Shown: positions 12,401 to 25,596 of the stretch, in pieces
Position numbering within the stretch: position 1 is the first letter of the stretch
Layout: every line of letters starts with the position of its first letter
NCBI RefSeq assembly: GCF_028769735.1
Contig: NC_088172.1
Location: 90,990,951 to 91,054,950, forward strand
DNA length: 64,000 nucleotides
Source: Zonotrichia leucophrys gambelii
Taxonomy: Eukaryota; Chordata; Aves; Passeriformes; Passerellidae
Direction: 5' to 3'
Translations under genes and position numbers: made by a program
Notes under the pieces: model-generated
The model's database searches: none
Told to the model about the DNA's origin: nothing
The model's input: only the letters and a program-made list of their open reading frames with translations

Positions 12401-15374
12401 GCAGGAAGACAGGGGAGCAGCAAGGGTTCTCCAGGATGTGCAAAAGGATGAACTATGAGAGGGTAATACTCAAGGGTATAATACTTAAGGATGATTCCTG
12501 TGAGTCCTGTGATGGGAAACTGGCCACCCCTTGCTGCCAACTGGAAACAGAGAAAGTGTTCAGGAAAAACTTTGAGATGCAGCCTGAGCTGAAAAGGGGA
12601 AGCTAATAGGGACAGGAGATCACTATGGTGGGTCTTGCAAGGTAGGTGGGAGGTAGGAAATTCCTCCATGATAAAACAGCAATTCCTCCAACTTCTGCTC
12701 AATCCAAAGTGCAGCATGAGCCAGGCACTGCCGTGTCTCACCCTTGGCAGCACAGTCGCCTGTCTTGTTGATTCAGTTCATTCCCAGTGGGACAGGATGG
12801 GGCAGGGTTTGGCCCTTTGTCTCTAGATGTCTGTCCAACTGTGGGCTTGCAAGCAATGAACCATAAAAAAGGAAGAGTTGACAATTAAATGCTCAAAATC
12901 TACTAGGACTTTGTCCAGAGTGGGCTAAGCAAACAAGCACAGATGGAGCAACCTATGATCTGCACAGTTACATGAGCTGTACATTTAAGGGTGTACTCTA
13001 TGCTGCTTAATTGCTTTAATCATACTAATTTATGACCCAGGTTTCTTGCTTAATTAGTGAAATGAAAAATGAAAAGTGAATACATAGAATTAAGTCTTGA
13101 CTTGTTAATTTGGCTTATAACCTTCATTATTGAGCTGGTAGAGCCGTGTTCATTTGGTGTCTGGATGTTTAATGTGGTTGTTCACATGGTTCAGAAAAAT
13201 GGTGAGGAATCAGCAAAGAAAGGGACTGAGCTGATCAGCAGCCCTCAACCTCAGGGCCTCTCAGGGAAGGCTGAGTCAGTGACCATATGATGTCCTTGGA
13301 AGGGCCATTTTGGGTGAAGGGGGATGCAAACTTTTGAGGTGCTGCTGCTGTGCATGACACAGCATTTGCCTGCACATCTGGGGTGAAGTTCCCACTTCAT
13401 CCCCAAATGGTTCCCCCAGAACTCAGCATCTTTCACCAGCCAGCTCCAGCAGGTTCTGGATGCATTCTTCTTCATGGGACATTGACCAGTGTTGTTCCCA
13501 CTCATGTGGAACAGGGCAACACCATCTCTCATGCCTCCAGGGACCCGAAGAGAACCTCGGGGAAAATGGCACAGAATCTTCCCTGCATTAGCATTTTCAG
13601 ACAGGAAAGAATTTTCAAAGAATGAATTCTAGTCATAAGGTGGGGTTGGTTTTTTCCCACTCTGAAACCAATCTTTTTCTACCTGCAGAAGGTTGTTCTC
13701 ACCATACTGTCAAATAGGAAAATTAATTTTTAAAAATCTGATGCAAATGCCTCTGTTTTCTTTTGTCCTCCCCTCTTTTTTCTTTCTGCTGCTTTTAATT
13801 TTTGGACTTATTCTATTATTGGATAATTGCATTGGCTAATTGCATTTAAACAGTTTTAGCAAGATTGGGTAATTAAATTCAGAGCAATTGGGCTGAAAAT
13901 GCACAGAATCTGGTAGAAGTATTTCACAAGAGGCTGAACTAGATAAACAAGAAGGGATGTGTTAGTTTGTTTGAGGGTACACACACATACTTAGGGTACA
14001 CGGGTCCAACTCCCAGACAGGAAATGCCATATTCATGACTCTGGGCCCTTCCCCAGGACCTGGAATCAATGGAAAACAATTTCAACTGGGAATGGAGAGA
14101 ATTAGATTTTCATTAACAGCAGATAAACCAATTCCAGAAATGAAAACCCCACAAGTATCTTAGGATCTTCTCTTGTCACTGTATCAGAAGCCTCACTAGC
14201 AAATATAGCTATTATTTCTCAATGCATCCAGTGAAATACAAATTCCCAATAATTCAAATTTCTAATAATTAAAAGGTTGCAGCCTGGTGTGTAGCCGTAC
14301 TCTTGGCTCTCCTGTAGCCAGCAGGAAAACAACAATTTTCTTTTAATCTTGGACATATTCTGAAATAACTTCTTGGGACCTTTTCCCCCACCATGTGTGA
14401 AGCAGGTATCCAGCAGGAAGGGACATGGGACACATGACGTTTTACCCAACTTCTTGTTGCTGGCTCCTTTCCCACTCCTCCCTGTGGCTGCTTACTTCAT
14501 GCAGAGTTTCCTCCTGCAGATCTCAGGCGTGTGGGAAAGCTGGTGGGAAATGCAACAGATTTTGGTGAAGGTTTTCCCAGGCAAACCCAGCAGCCCTGGT
14601 GATGGAGCCCTGTGCTGCTTCTCAGGGCCCCACAGCACACAGGAGGGAGGAGTCATTTCCCCTTCCTAGCCCTGTGCTTTGGTCCTGGTGAGGAAATGAA
14701 ATCCTCTCATTTTCTGCTCAGAGGGAAGGAGCAGGTAGGAATTGCTTGTCTAAAGCCCACCAGCAGCGTCTCTAATGTAGCTAAAGAAATTTGCAGAGCC
14801 TGGAATGAAACTTGCACCATTCTGCCTATTTACCCATCCTTCCTCTATCTCTCTCTCTCATCTGAAAGCAAAACACAAGTTTGTGAGTCACAAGCAGACT
14901 AATTTCAGAAAAGCCACTTCTGAGAGCCTCTGGCTCCTGGATGAGACACCAGCCCCACTGGAGCAAAGCTCCCGCCAGTCCCAGCGAGGCATCTGACTGA
15001 GATAAAACAGGGCAAAGCACTTCTCATTAAATGACCCTGGCTGAAATAGTTTCATAAAGGGCATCTTATTGATGGCAAGGACTTCAGGCCAGGGCTGTGA
15101 CTCTGCCACACCAACCACCATGTCCACACTTGGCGTGATGAGGAGTGATGGTGAGCAGAGCCAGGAGAACAAGTCTGAGCCAAGCGCTTCAGCCTTGGGC
15201 TTTTGCGAGCGCTGCCGCCTGTGTGGGCACCGGACAGGCGCAGGTCTGGGCAAAGCCTGGCAGCTCCCAGCTCCAGAGGCACAATTTCATTTTGCCACTC
15301 AAGGCTTGTGGAACTGAGGCACATGATGAACGGGAAGAGGATGGTGGGGACAGATCTTGGGCAATGGGCTTCTG

Positions 15375-15399
15375 CTTCCTTACTCCCGGAGTAAGGAAG
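15375..15399. repeat. Perfect 12-bp inverted repeat, 1-nt centre
   Basis: CTTCCTTACTCC at 15375-15386 is followed by a single C at 15387 and then its exact reverse complement GGAGTAAGGAAG at 15388-15399. The arms contain mirrored GGAA cores of the type bound by ETS factors. No transposon ends, repeat flanks or gene are visible around it. It could be a dimeric protein site or chance. Confidence 0.8.
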
Positions 15400-16948
15400 A
15401 TGGGAGACTGGTGGGGGGAATCTCAGGGGAAACTCCAGAAAATTACAGGACACCTCCGGCTCTGACATAGATGACAGGGCCATACTTGCCTGACTTGCCA
15501 TAAAACCTCACAGATTTCACTACCAGGGCAGATTTTGGCTTTTCTACCAGCATATACAAAACCCATAAGCATATGGACAGCAACCACAGCAGCAGATGGT
15601 GTCAATCAGTGCTCTATTGCACTGCCCTCCCAAGCAGAGAAGATGCTGTGAAGGACAGGGTGAAGGTCTGGCCCATGTGGTCTGGCCCCCTGAGCCCCAG
15701 GTCCTCTGCAAGAGGGGGCAGGGGGGCTGACATTGTGTGAGGTCTGTGCCTGTTTAGATCCTGTGGTGTACAGAGTCAGTGTGCCTCAGGGAAACTGGTG
15801 TTTCCTCACACCCAGGCATCTCCCCTGGGACAAGAACATCTTGTTTTTCCCTCCAGCCCCACTAAGGTGAACCTTGCTGGAGCTACACTGCATTGGGATC
15901 TGACTGATGTACAGACACTGTAGAGTTTGAAGTGCTGGCATAAAGCCCACAGAGTCATTTACTTTAAAATAAAGAAGAGCAGGGTATGGCTGTGGAAGGA
16001 GACACACACTGTGTGCACAGAGGGTTTGAGATTGGTCATGAGCCAGCATCATAGCAGCTGTCATCCCCTGAGGTGGACATAGAGACAAAACTCACCTGCT
16101 GTAGCCTGCAAAAGTGGAATGTGCTTTGCAGTTGCCAAAGAGGTACCTTCTGGAAGTGGAAAAAGCAGGACTCTCCCAGCACATTCATGTGCTTTTGGTG
16201 GTGTAGCACTACTGGGGTCTGCAGTGAGTGTCCACCATGTGGCACCAGTCCTGTGTATGCTTGCCCAGCCTCTCACTGCACCTCAGAGGGATTTTATGAC
16301 CATCTGCTACTCTCCCTGCATGTAGGGACTGCGTTTCTGAGAGCTATGAAAGTCTTTTCTCTAGTCTGGGCCCCCAAAAAGAGCACTGTTATTCTTCCAA
16401 AGACTTCCTCCAAACATCTAAGAGAATCATTAGTAGCTTTCTAGGTCCTGGGGGTGCTCTCTTTGGGAAAAAAAGCTTGATCCCATGTCACTACCACAGG
16501 CAGGGTCACCCTAAGCCTTCCTGGCTGCCAGCACCAGCACAGGCCCCATGCATGACACTGAGCATTTCCAGCTCAGCAGCCTCACTTTGTTTGCATTTTA
16601 TTGCCCAGGGATGACTTCTCTCCCTGCTGATGGATGTGTCCACAGTGGATGTGCCAGGCTGGGCACAGCCTGTCCTCTAAACTGACCTGAGATGCTGCAG
16701 GCACAACCAGCAGCTCCTGGGGTCACACAGCATTTTTGGCTCAGAAGATGTTTGAGTTGCAGTTTCCTCACTTGGGTCCTCATCTGCCTCAGCGAAGTTG
16801 AACTGGCCAAGACTGACAGAGTGGAAGGGCCCTCGAATAAAATACCCTCCAGAGAGATGATGCATTGTTGTTTTACAAACCCTCCTTCAGCAGGGTGCCA
16901 CATTAACTTGGGCCACCTGACTAAAGTGTTTTGCTCCTATTTTGGGAT

Positions 16949-16981
16949 CATTTTCACTAGGGCTTCACCCTAGTGAAGATG
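16949..16981. repeat. 14-bp near-perfect hairpin with 5-nt loop
   Basis: CATTTTCACTAGGG at 16949-16962 and CCCTAGTGAAGATG at 16968-16981 are reverse complements except for one position, which would be a G-U pair in RNA. The loop is CTTCA. The inner ten pairs are perfect. It could be a small structured element, the remnant of a palindromic mobile element, or chance; the arms are too short for a typical microRNA precursor. Confidence 0.75.
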
Positions 16982-18307
16982 CACCCCAGGTGGATATCCC
17001 CCCTGTTCTATTTGAAGAACCAAAGAGAAGCTTTAATTCCCCTACTGACCCCTATAAACTGCTACTTTTCTCTGTGGACCGTGCTGCTGTTGAAAGCTGG
17101 TCCCATTCCTCTGCTTAAGGCAGGGGCAGCTTTCCATTGAACAGATCCCAGAGTCCCAGAGCTGCAAACTCTGAGCAGCTCCTACCATACACTCTCTGCA
17201 AGCACACCGAGCAGAGGCAGGAGACACTGACACCTCCTGGTATCCTGTACCACTGGGAAAAGACTCACCAGCCACTGCCTGAGAAACTCTGCTTTGGGCT
17301 GTACCCAACACAACACACTGGGCTTTGCTGCATGGCCCCCCTTGGAACCCGGTCTTGCTTTGAGGTGTCAGGAGATTCTGCATTTTTGTCATGAATACAT
17401 GGTTGTTTTCTCATTGTTTCTTTATCAAATCGTGGTTTCCCTGCCAAAGTTGTGGTTTAGCTTAAAAAAATCCATTCAGCTTTTAAATACAGTTTGCCAT
17501 ATAGCTCAGTGTTTGCTAATGCTGTAGAAATTTTCTTAATTATTTTGAGAACAACATTTTCATACGAGTCCAGCCCAGCTGGTGACCCCAGCAATCCGAG
17601 CAAACATTTCTGTGTCCTTTCCCCTCATGATAAACATGACTGTGCCATTGCTCAGAGACTCACAGACCACACTCTTACTGTTTTTCACGAGGTCCATTCC
17701 ATTTGGCAGAATTTTTGCAATGGGAGTTAATTAGGGAAAGCTTGCTGATGAGAAAATACTCGGGCAGACGAAAGTCAGGCTCAACCACCTCCCTTGCACC
17801 CCTAACAGAGTGAAACACAAATAAAAATTATTGCAACAGATGCAAATCAAGTTCCACATGTCTTCTTATCAGGAGCAAGTCATGACACTGAGTCTCAATA
17901 TTTTGAAGTTGTACATAAGACAGGGAGTGTCACAAAATAACATCATCCTGGAAAAATAGACTAGAAATTATTCTCCACATTAAAAAAAAAGGGGGGGTGG
18001 GAGGGGGAAAGCAGCACTCTTACTTGATTTATCCTAATAAATACTTACTGTTCCTTAAATAATAGAAGAAGTAATGAAGAGCATAGCTCAAACCAAGCTC
18101 AGCCTTTTGGAGAAAATTTACCATTTCTGGTTTTCATAAGGAAGCATCCTCCAGTTCCCATCCTGTGAACCTCAGCTTTCAGATGCTGTCGGTGCTGACC
18201 TCCCTTGTCCCTGCAGAACCGCAGGGCTCAAACCTCAGCAGGCTGGAAGATGAAGGCAGTGGAATTAAGAGAAAGCCAGGCTATTCTGATTGCACAGTGC
18301 CACCCAC

Positions 18308-18430
18308 CGTCGGAGACACAGACGGCACCGGGGCCGCTGCGCGGGATGGGCGGCGCTTGCTGCTGCCGTCAGTAACAAAGATATTTATCCGAGATCGATC
18401 ATTCCGATAGCTAAGAGAGCCAGACGTCTG
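18308..18430. promoter_or_regulatory. Isolated CpG cluster, candidate regulatory element
   Basis: About 14 CpG dinucleotides fall within 123 bases, in DNA that otherwise has almost none. The first 65 bases are GC-rich (CCGTCGGAGA, GGGCCGCTGCGCGGG). The rest is AT-rich yet keeps CpGs (TTATCCGAGATCGATCATTC) and ends with the 10-bp palindrome CAGACGTCTG at 18421-18430. It is followed by an AT-rich tract with TATATA repeats at 18455-18560. CpG retention suggests an unmethylated or conserved element. No transcript start is assignable. Confidence 0.4.
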
Positions 18431-19775
18431 TAAGGCAGCTCTCTACATACAGTAGGATATATACACACAGATATGTACATACTGCTGGGGTGAGCTGTGT
18501 GTGTATATATATAGATAGAGATATAAATATTCCATAGATATAAATCTACATCAATCAATGCCTGTGTACCGTTCTGAGTCTTGGTGGGTCACAGAAAGCT
18601 GAGCTGAAGTGAGTGGGGATCCAGCGAGGAGGAGACCTTTCTGGAAAGCCTTTGGATGGGTCTGGAGGTCACAAGTGTCTGGTAAAATACATCATTGGGT
18701 GCCAGCCGCCCTGGGTGGCCCGCAGGTGTAGAAGGGATAGTCAAGGAGATTGGGAGGGGATGGAGATGGGTGGTGCAGGGAAATGGGGAGCTGTGTGCAT
18801 GCTTCAGTGAAGATGCTTAATTTGTTTTTTGCAATAGATACATATTTTGATTATCAGCTACTTATGTGTATCAGGATGGATGGAGTTATGGGATGAATAT
18901 CTGCTGTGTGGACAGTGGAAAATATTTCACCCAAAGCACCACGTCACTCTCTGGGTTATGCCATTTTGCATCTACAGAAGGGAAGATATTTCCAACAGTT
19001 TTATGAGGAGCTCAGACCAGAGCATCCCAAGACCCTCCAAGCCTACAGAACTGTGTGTCCTGGGAAAAGAGTGAGCTGTGTTTTCCTATCCCTCCACCAG
19101 CCATGGCCAAAGGCAATCCAAGCAGCCGGAGAGCAGGGCATGCTCTGGCCAGCGGGGAGCTCCTGCAGGATGGTGTTCTCTTCTGCAGAGATGCCCTTGG
19201 AGAAGAGATCTTTCATTAAGATTGTCATTTGCTACCGTTTCCATCTCCACAGAGGCTGCCTCCTCCTCACAGGCAGCATCCCCAGGGAGGCAGTGCTTGT
19301 GAAATATTCATACATCAGAAGAAATTACATTTGGAAGCGTGGACTGCAAAGCGACAACTGGCTGGAGGGGCGAGCAGGGAAAAACAACAGGAGAGAGGGA
19401 GGGAGGAAAAAAAGGCAGAACATGGGAAATGGAAGGTGAACTGTGATTTCTCCCTGCCAAAATGCAGCAAGGAGCTTTGTGGGCTCTACTGGGGTTCATT
19501 TGTGAGGGCATGTGTAGGGAATAGATTTTCTCCTCTTTCGGAGATGTCTAAAGAGCATTGGTGTTCGTGCTTCTGCGAGGCTGGAGAAAAACCTCACCCG
19601 AGCATGTATACAGGACAAAAATGCCCCCTAACTGCTGGCAGATCTGTGTCATGGGTTTGAATAATTTGGGTGTTCCTGCAGGGTCTACTCCAATTTTAAA
19701 GAACATAAAAAAATTTCCACATTTGGGAATTTTTGGTGAAATGGGATTGAACAGCAGGAAAAAGGCAAACCCAAG

Positions 19776-19990
19776 ACCATCTAGCCCAGCATGTCAGGAG
19801 ACTTCAGGCCCATGATCAACAGGAGGCACCTGAGTGCTTGGTGCAGGCTTTGGGTATCTCCAGCAAACAGCTGCAAATCTTCTACATCCTCATGGATCAC
19901 TAATGCTCCACAAGCACATTGCAAGAACTCTGTGAGAAATACATATTCCCTCTTAAAAACCACCCTTTTCATTTTCTTCTCCTCAGTGTC
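19776..19990 (-). mobile_element. Ancient CR1/L3-type LINE fragment
   Basis: On the + strand the stretch ACCATCTAGCCCAGCATG, then the segment near 19880-19960 (cttctacatcctcatgg, ccacaagcacattgcaag, gtgagaaatacatattcc), follows the antisense order of an old amniote CR1-type 3' region I recognise. It is strongly diverged and lacks a 3' microsatellite. The identification rests on remembered consensus order and needs RepeatMasker. Confidence 0.45.
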
Positions 19991-22900
19991 TCCCCCTGAG
20001 GACTGGATTCCTTTTCAAGATCCAGTGCCTAAGACCTCTAGCAGTGTCAGTTACAGTGAAAACTGGAACAACCATGGTTTTTAATACTGTGATCATAAAG
20101 ATCCCCCCCTTGCTGATGCAGTCTGTTGCCCACTGCTGCTTAATTTATCCAGATACCCTGTAGGTATAGGAAAGGGGTTGGATAGCATCCTACAGATGTT
20201 TTTTGGAGATGATGGCTTCCCCCCCTGCACCCTTTCAGCCTCCCTACACCCTCCTAGCTGGGTCCTCGCCTCCCTTGCAGGAAGCACACGCACACTCACA
20301 TGATGCAGGAGCAAGTTTTGACTATTTTAGGGCCTGAAATTTCCCTGTCGGCATGGCAACTTTCAACTCCTCACCTCTGACGGAAGCTGCTTAAAATAGA
20401 AAATCCAGAAAGCAAGCTTTGTGCTCCATGCTCTGCAAGCTCAGCTCCAGTATGGCAGGCAGGGCAGGATCTGGCCTCACAGGGCCAGAGAAATGCCAGG
20501 GTTAGGGAAGATGACCCACAGGGCATCACCACCCCCTGCTGCAGTTTGTAAAACACCACCTGAATCTTCATGATTTTTGCTGCCTAAAGGTATCCCCTCC
20601 CTATCCAGCCTTCTTAGCTCAGGGAAGCTTTGTTTCAATATTCCCAGACTTATCCACAGCCACTGAGCCTCCATCTTTCCATGGTTATTGTCTCCATCTT
20701 GGATACATTTTCCCCCACACCTCCAGGCCTATTCACTACCACTAAACGTGCCAACCCTCCAAGCTTACTTTTTATTTGCATTTTTTTTCCTTTGCAAAAC
20801 CCATTAATTTTTTACACTTACTCTTTTTCCCGAACCAATTTTTCCTCCAGCTCACACATAAACAATTGTGATTGCATGGGGTCAAGTGGGCATGTGGTGT
20901 GTCTGCTCTAATCCCCGCTTAACCTAATTCATTTTCTGCCTAAGAACAAAACTCTGCGAGATTCATTCAAGAGTCTGGATTATGTCTCTCTTGGCCTACA
21001 ATGCTCACATAGGATTAGGGAATAAAAAAACCTAGAAGTCATTGGCGAGGCACTAAACCTGCAAACAACCCAAACACCTTAAAAATCCCTTTCTGTGCCT
21101 GGATTTGAGCTATGAGCCAGGATGTGCGGGAAGAGCTTCTCCACTGAAACGTCACTGCCAGCACAGAGTCCAGCCCTCAGGGCTATTTTTAGGTCAATGG
21201 GGATCTGGACCTTGCTGTCATATTTTGTGCCTGAGGGCTTTTTCCCCTTATTTTCTCCTCTCTGCAACCCAAAGTTTTCTGGGCAGTTCAGCAGATGGAG
21301 CTGGGATGTCTGGGGGGCTTTATTCGGCTTTCATATGGGAAAAATAAAATCAATCTTCTACATCAGGGAGAAGGGCTTGTTTTCTACAAACACAATCACT
21401 GCTGCTTGTTGTTGCTTCTAGGGGAGCTTGTTGACATTTTTCAATCAAAATATTTTCCACTCTCCCTCCAATTGATGTCTTTTTCTTTTCTCCCCTCCTC
21501 CTCCTCCTCCCCTTCAGTTTGGCAGGTGTTGTTTTTTTAAACAATTTATGCACTTTCATTTCTATGTGTTTTTGAAAGGGCAACAAACACCCAAGCATGT
21601 TTCTCTCCCTTTCTGCAGGTGGGCAGTGAGTATTAACATAAAGACTTTCTCTCCTGTCTTTATTTTATTTATTCCCATTCTTTTTCCCACTGCTTTCCTC
21701 TCTCCTGAACTTGACAAAACTGCTCCGAGCAGGCAAAGGGCAAATCCCAGCTTGCCTCTGGAGAGCTGGAAGCACCCCACTGAGCCAGGCAAGGCCAATA
21801 ACCTCTGTTTTCCAGGATTAAAATTGATTCACTTTACTTTTCCTTCTTAATTTGAGATCCAGGGATGCTTGACTGAGGCACCTCTAACAAGGCATCTTCT
21901 CAAGAGTCTGCTGCAGGCTCCTGGCTCCAGGGGGACGCAGGACTCTGCTGGGAGGAGAAGTCACCTCCAAGCACGGGGACGAGATCTTGTCAGAAGCAAG
22001 CCTGGGACACTGTCCCCTGCAGATTTTGCACCTTTTTTTGGGTATTCTGACCCTTTTAAAAGCTGCTGCTTGAAATGGGGATTACCTGACTTCAGGCAAT
22101 GACTTTCGCCTGACTTGCATTTCGAAATCACCACTCATAGATTCCCTTAAAGGAGAAACAGGGATGTCCATTCCCCAGACAGACAGAAAACCTCAGGGCT
22201 GTATCTCTTACACAAAGTGCCAGAGGAGATTTAATGCTTTACTACCGCAGCGTGTGCTGTTGTTCAGCCTAAGAGACAGCAAATCCCCATTTCCCAGGCA
22301 AAGCTCCTCCTGAGCTCCTCTATGGGCATGGGAGCTGCTACAGCCTCCAAGGAATGACAGGAAGAGTGTGGGATATCAAGAAAAAGCAGTCAAGCTGGAC
22401 AAGCAGGTATCTGCAGCTCATCTAAAGGACTTGCAGATAAGAGAAAAACAGCAACAGAAATTTCAAAAGCAGATTAAGGGAGTGAAAAAGTTCATTAATC
22501 TCATTTCACTCCCAGGTGTTTGGGAGTGATTTACCAAAGTGTGCTCATTCCAAACATCAGCTTTCCTGGAGCCATTGAACAGTGAGGCAAAGTTAATATG
22601 CTCATGTAGTTGCCTTTATATAAATGTCTGTGGTGTCATTATTAACACAGTCAATACCAGGGGCTTTATTTCTTGATTCCCCTGAGCGGGACACGAGTCC
22701 CGAGGTGCCCTGGGTGTGAAGCCCTTAAGCCTGGAGCTGCAGGTGGGTTCCTGCAGGACTACAAAGGGTGCCTGTGCTCGAGCTGCCCAAGCAGACAGGG
22801 TAAACACCCTCAGCCCTAACTATTATAGGAAAGAGTGAGCCCACATGTCCTGGCTCACTCCCTGAGGGACACCCAGCAGAGGAGCTTGTGGTCACCCGTG

Positions 22901-25455
22901 CCTCCCTCCTGCCCCACCGCTCGCCTTTGCTGTGGCTGCAGCTGCTTCCCTCTGAATGGTGGAGCCTCTCTGACCTCTGCTCCCAAGGGAGTGCCCCCCT
23001 CCTTTCCCAAATTCACTGTCTGTCTCCTGTTCCTCCTTCTGTGCAGCGCCAGTTCCTCCCTCAGATGCCCCTTCTTCTGTGGCAGGCCCTGGCAGTGATG
23101 GAGCTCCCTTTGGGGCAGCTCTGGGTTAGCCCACTGCTCCCAGCTGACGGTGTTCATCTCCCAGAGCTGTAAACAACTCATTGAAAGTAAATCAAAGTTA
23201 AATATCTGAGCCCCCTTCCTTGTTTGGAGCTTCTCCATCAGCCTCATGGTCTTACCTTGCACGATGGCCATGCCATCACAATGCTTCAAGCTTTGGCACA
23301 GGGATAGGACAGAAATTTGTGTGTGCATCTACAGAGAAAAGGGGATGATCAGTATGAGGAGAAAGGATCAGAGAACCTGGCACAATCAGAGACCTGCAGA
23401 TCAGAGAATCTGCACAAACCTGCAGAAGATTTGTGCCAACAAAGGATGTTTTTTCCTCTCTGTCGCTTTCATTCCTGTTTAACTCCCCCCAGCCCCTCAC
23501 CAGCCACCAGCTGAAGCCCAAAACCAGCTTTCAGTGTTCAGGCTCTGTCTGAGGGAACAGAAACCTGCTGTGAGAAGCCCAGATGTTGGGATAAATGGAA
23601 AATTTCCTAAAATTGTTGCAAAAATCAGCTACTATTTAATTTAGATATTGCTAATGAGAATTGCCTGGGTAGGCTATACAGATTACTAGAAAGTCCCTTC
23701 CATACCTCTCCGTCAGTCTGACTATTTCAAACCCCCTCTGTCCCCTCCCTAGACACCCCTCGACTGCCCCTGCTGGCAGGACATCTGCCAGGGGAGCATG
23801 GTAAGACAAAGAAGCCACCATAAATCACAGCTGCTAATTGCAAAGCTGTATGAATCTGCCCTTGCCCTTTTGTGCCTTCACCTTCAATCCACAGCTCGCC
23901 CATCCGATCCATCTCCTGTCAGTCTTGCTCCTTCCTGTCCCTCTGTGCTGCTCCCCTCTAGGCTCTGAAGCACAGCCTCTGCTTCTTCATAATCAGCTTG
24001 ATATTCCCTGTGTCTTCATTCTTGAGCACTCCTGGCCCCTCTGCCAGCTTGTTCACTCCTTTGATATTTCTCATCTTCCTCGAGTATCATCACCCTCCTT
24101 GCTTCCCTGCTTGCCTCTCTGAGCAGACACACATGACATGTTTTGCTGTTGCCATGCTTTTCAGACATAAACTAATTACGGTCTGTGAGCCAGAAGGTCA
24201 GCAGCAGGATCCTTATTTTTGCAGCCCTCAATCCCACCATGCACACACAAACATGGATGAAGGTCTTTCAGGGAGATGGTCAGGCCCAGACACAAAACCC
24301 CTATAAAACCAGTAAAAAAGGCTGATTCTTATCATAGAAGCACTCCCTTGTCAGCATATGCTGTGCCCAGTGCTTGAGAGAAAAGCCACGTCAGCTGCAC
24401 TTTAATGTCAGAAATACTCAGGAGGCAAAACTGCCAACCTGCCAACCTTTGGGTCATCTCTTCATCCTTAAAACATTAGTCAGCCTCCAGATTTCCAGGA
24501 ACAGGTTTTTTACCACCCTGAAGAGTGTTGGGAGATGACAAGAGGCCATACTTTTACATTCAAGTGATTTAGGAAAAATATCAGGAATAGATCCCAGGGA
24601 GAGAAGGAAATCCCTTGGGGATTACTAGGAGCCAGTTTAGTGCTTTCCTAGGGGAAAAACAAATTGCAGGGCAAACCAAGAACTGGCAGTCTCTGAGGCA
24701 GTGTTTGACTACCTGCAGAAAACCATCCCTGATATTTGCTGTCAGTGCATTGTTCCAACCTGAACTGCCTCCACCCAGGCAAAGTTGTTCCACAGGTTTC
24801 AAACACTGAAAAATTGTAGGGAAAACAGGGTTAAAATATTTCCGAGAACAAAGCAAACCAGGAAAGTTCTTCTATGAGCCAAATACCATTATTTTTTAGC
24901 AGAGACTTCCGGACTGTGGGACCCCAGCATTAGCAAATCTTGTTAACAATTTGCTTGAGCATTTTTGTGAGGCACCAGAAGAATGGGTTACGTGTCTTAT
25001 TGATTTAATGACAACTATTGCTGCTGGGAATTGATGCTTTCATTAGAGAAAGCAGGTTAGCAATAGACTTGTGAATGTCTGACCAACTCAGGAGGTGGCA
25101 GGGAACAAATGGTTTCCCCTATTGAAATAGGCAAGGTGCAATGCAGAAAGACTCTGCTAATATCACAGAGCTGTAACACAGCTCTGGTTCACTGGATTAA
25201 AAAATCCCATAGTTGCTGAAACCCTCCAAAGATTATGATTAATATATCATCTCTTTGGGAAAGAGCAGTGAAATACCTGATCAAAGCTAGTACTCTTTGC
25301 TGAATATCTGCCTTTGAAACCTTGGGAATAAGACTCAGTTTCCCTACACTGGAAATCTTTGGCTGATGATGCCACAAGACTTGGATGATTATTCCTAGAA
25401 GGATGTAGGCAACCTCAGGCAGAGAAGGCTTCCTCAGTGGGAAAAAAGTCAGAAA
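19991..25455. other. Intergenic DNA, no gene recognised
   Basis: No exon, RNA gene or well-preserved repeat was recognised. A CT-rich stretch with a (CCT)n run lies at 21490-21515. Frames are all short and unrelated to families I know; the longest, about 157 residues on the minus strand at 22855-23328, has no recognisable domain. Confidence 0.55.
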
Positions 25456-25596
25456 GGAAATTGAGGGCTGAGGTGGGAAGAGACCTCTGGAGGTCACCTG
25501 GCCCTGTATCATCTGTGGATGCATCCCTATTCTCTCCTTGAGGTCCTTAACAGAGATGTGGGGCAGCCCTGGGGGGCTCCATGTCAGCCCCTGCCT
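25456..25596 (-). mobile_element. CR1 LINE fragment, left flank of nested LTR
   Basis: GGGAAGAGACCTCTGGAGGT and the following bases resemble the antisense 3' region of avian CR1 elements, and the segment runs up to the edge of the LTR. It is probably the other half of the CR1 copy seen on the right of the LTR, but the two halves do not join as one simple stretch of the element, so it may be a mosaic or contain deletions. Assignment is tentative. Confidence 0.4.

Larger units (their letters stand above)
3431..19775. other. Intergenic DNA, no gene recognised
   Basis: I examined the frames in this stretch. All are short (under about 165 residues), none shows a domain I recognise, and none has a convincing exon structure. 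It is ordinary unique-looking vertebrate intergenic DNA with scattered A/T runs. Small structures worth noting are a perfect 12-bp inverted repeat at 15375-15399, a 14-bp hairpin at 16949-16981, paired TAATTGCATT sites at 13824-13846, and a CpG cluster at 18308-18430. Confidence 0.6.

Noticed and set aside
15700..15730. AGGGGGCA stretch as a CTCF site
   Set aside because: Only the G-rich half of the motif matches; the CCAS part is missing.
22686..22699. GGGAC-ACGA-GTCCC hairpin, considered as a terminator-like or IRE-like structure
   Set aside because: Only five pairs, no iron-responsive loop, not near any transcript.
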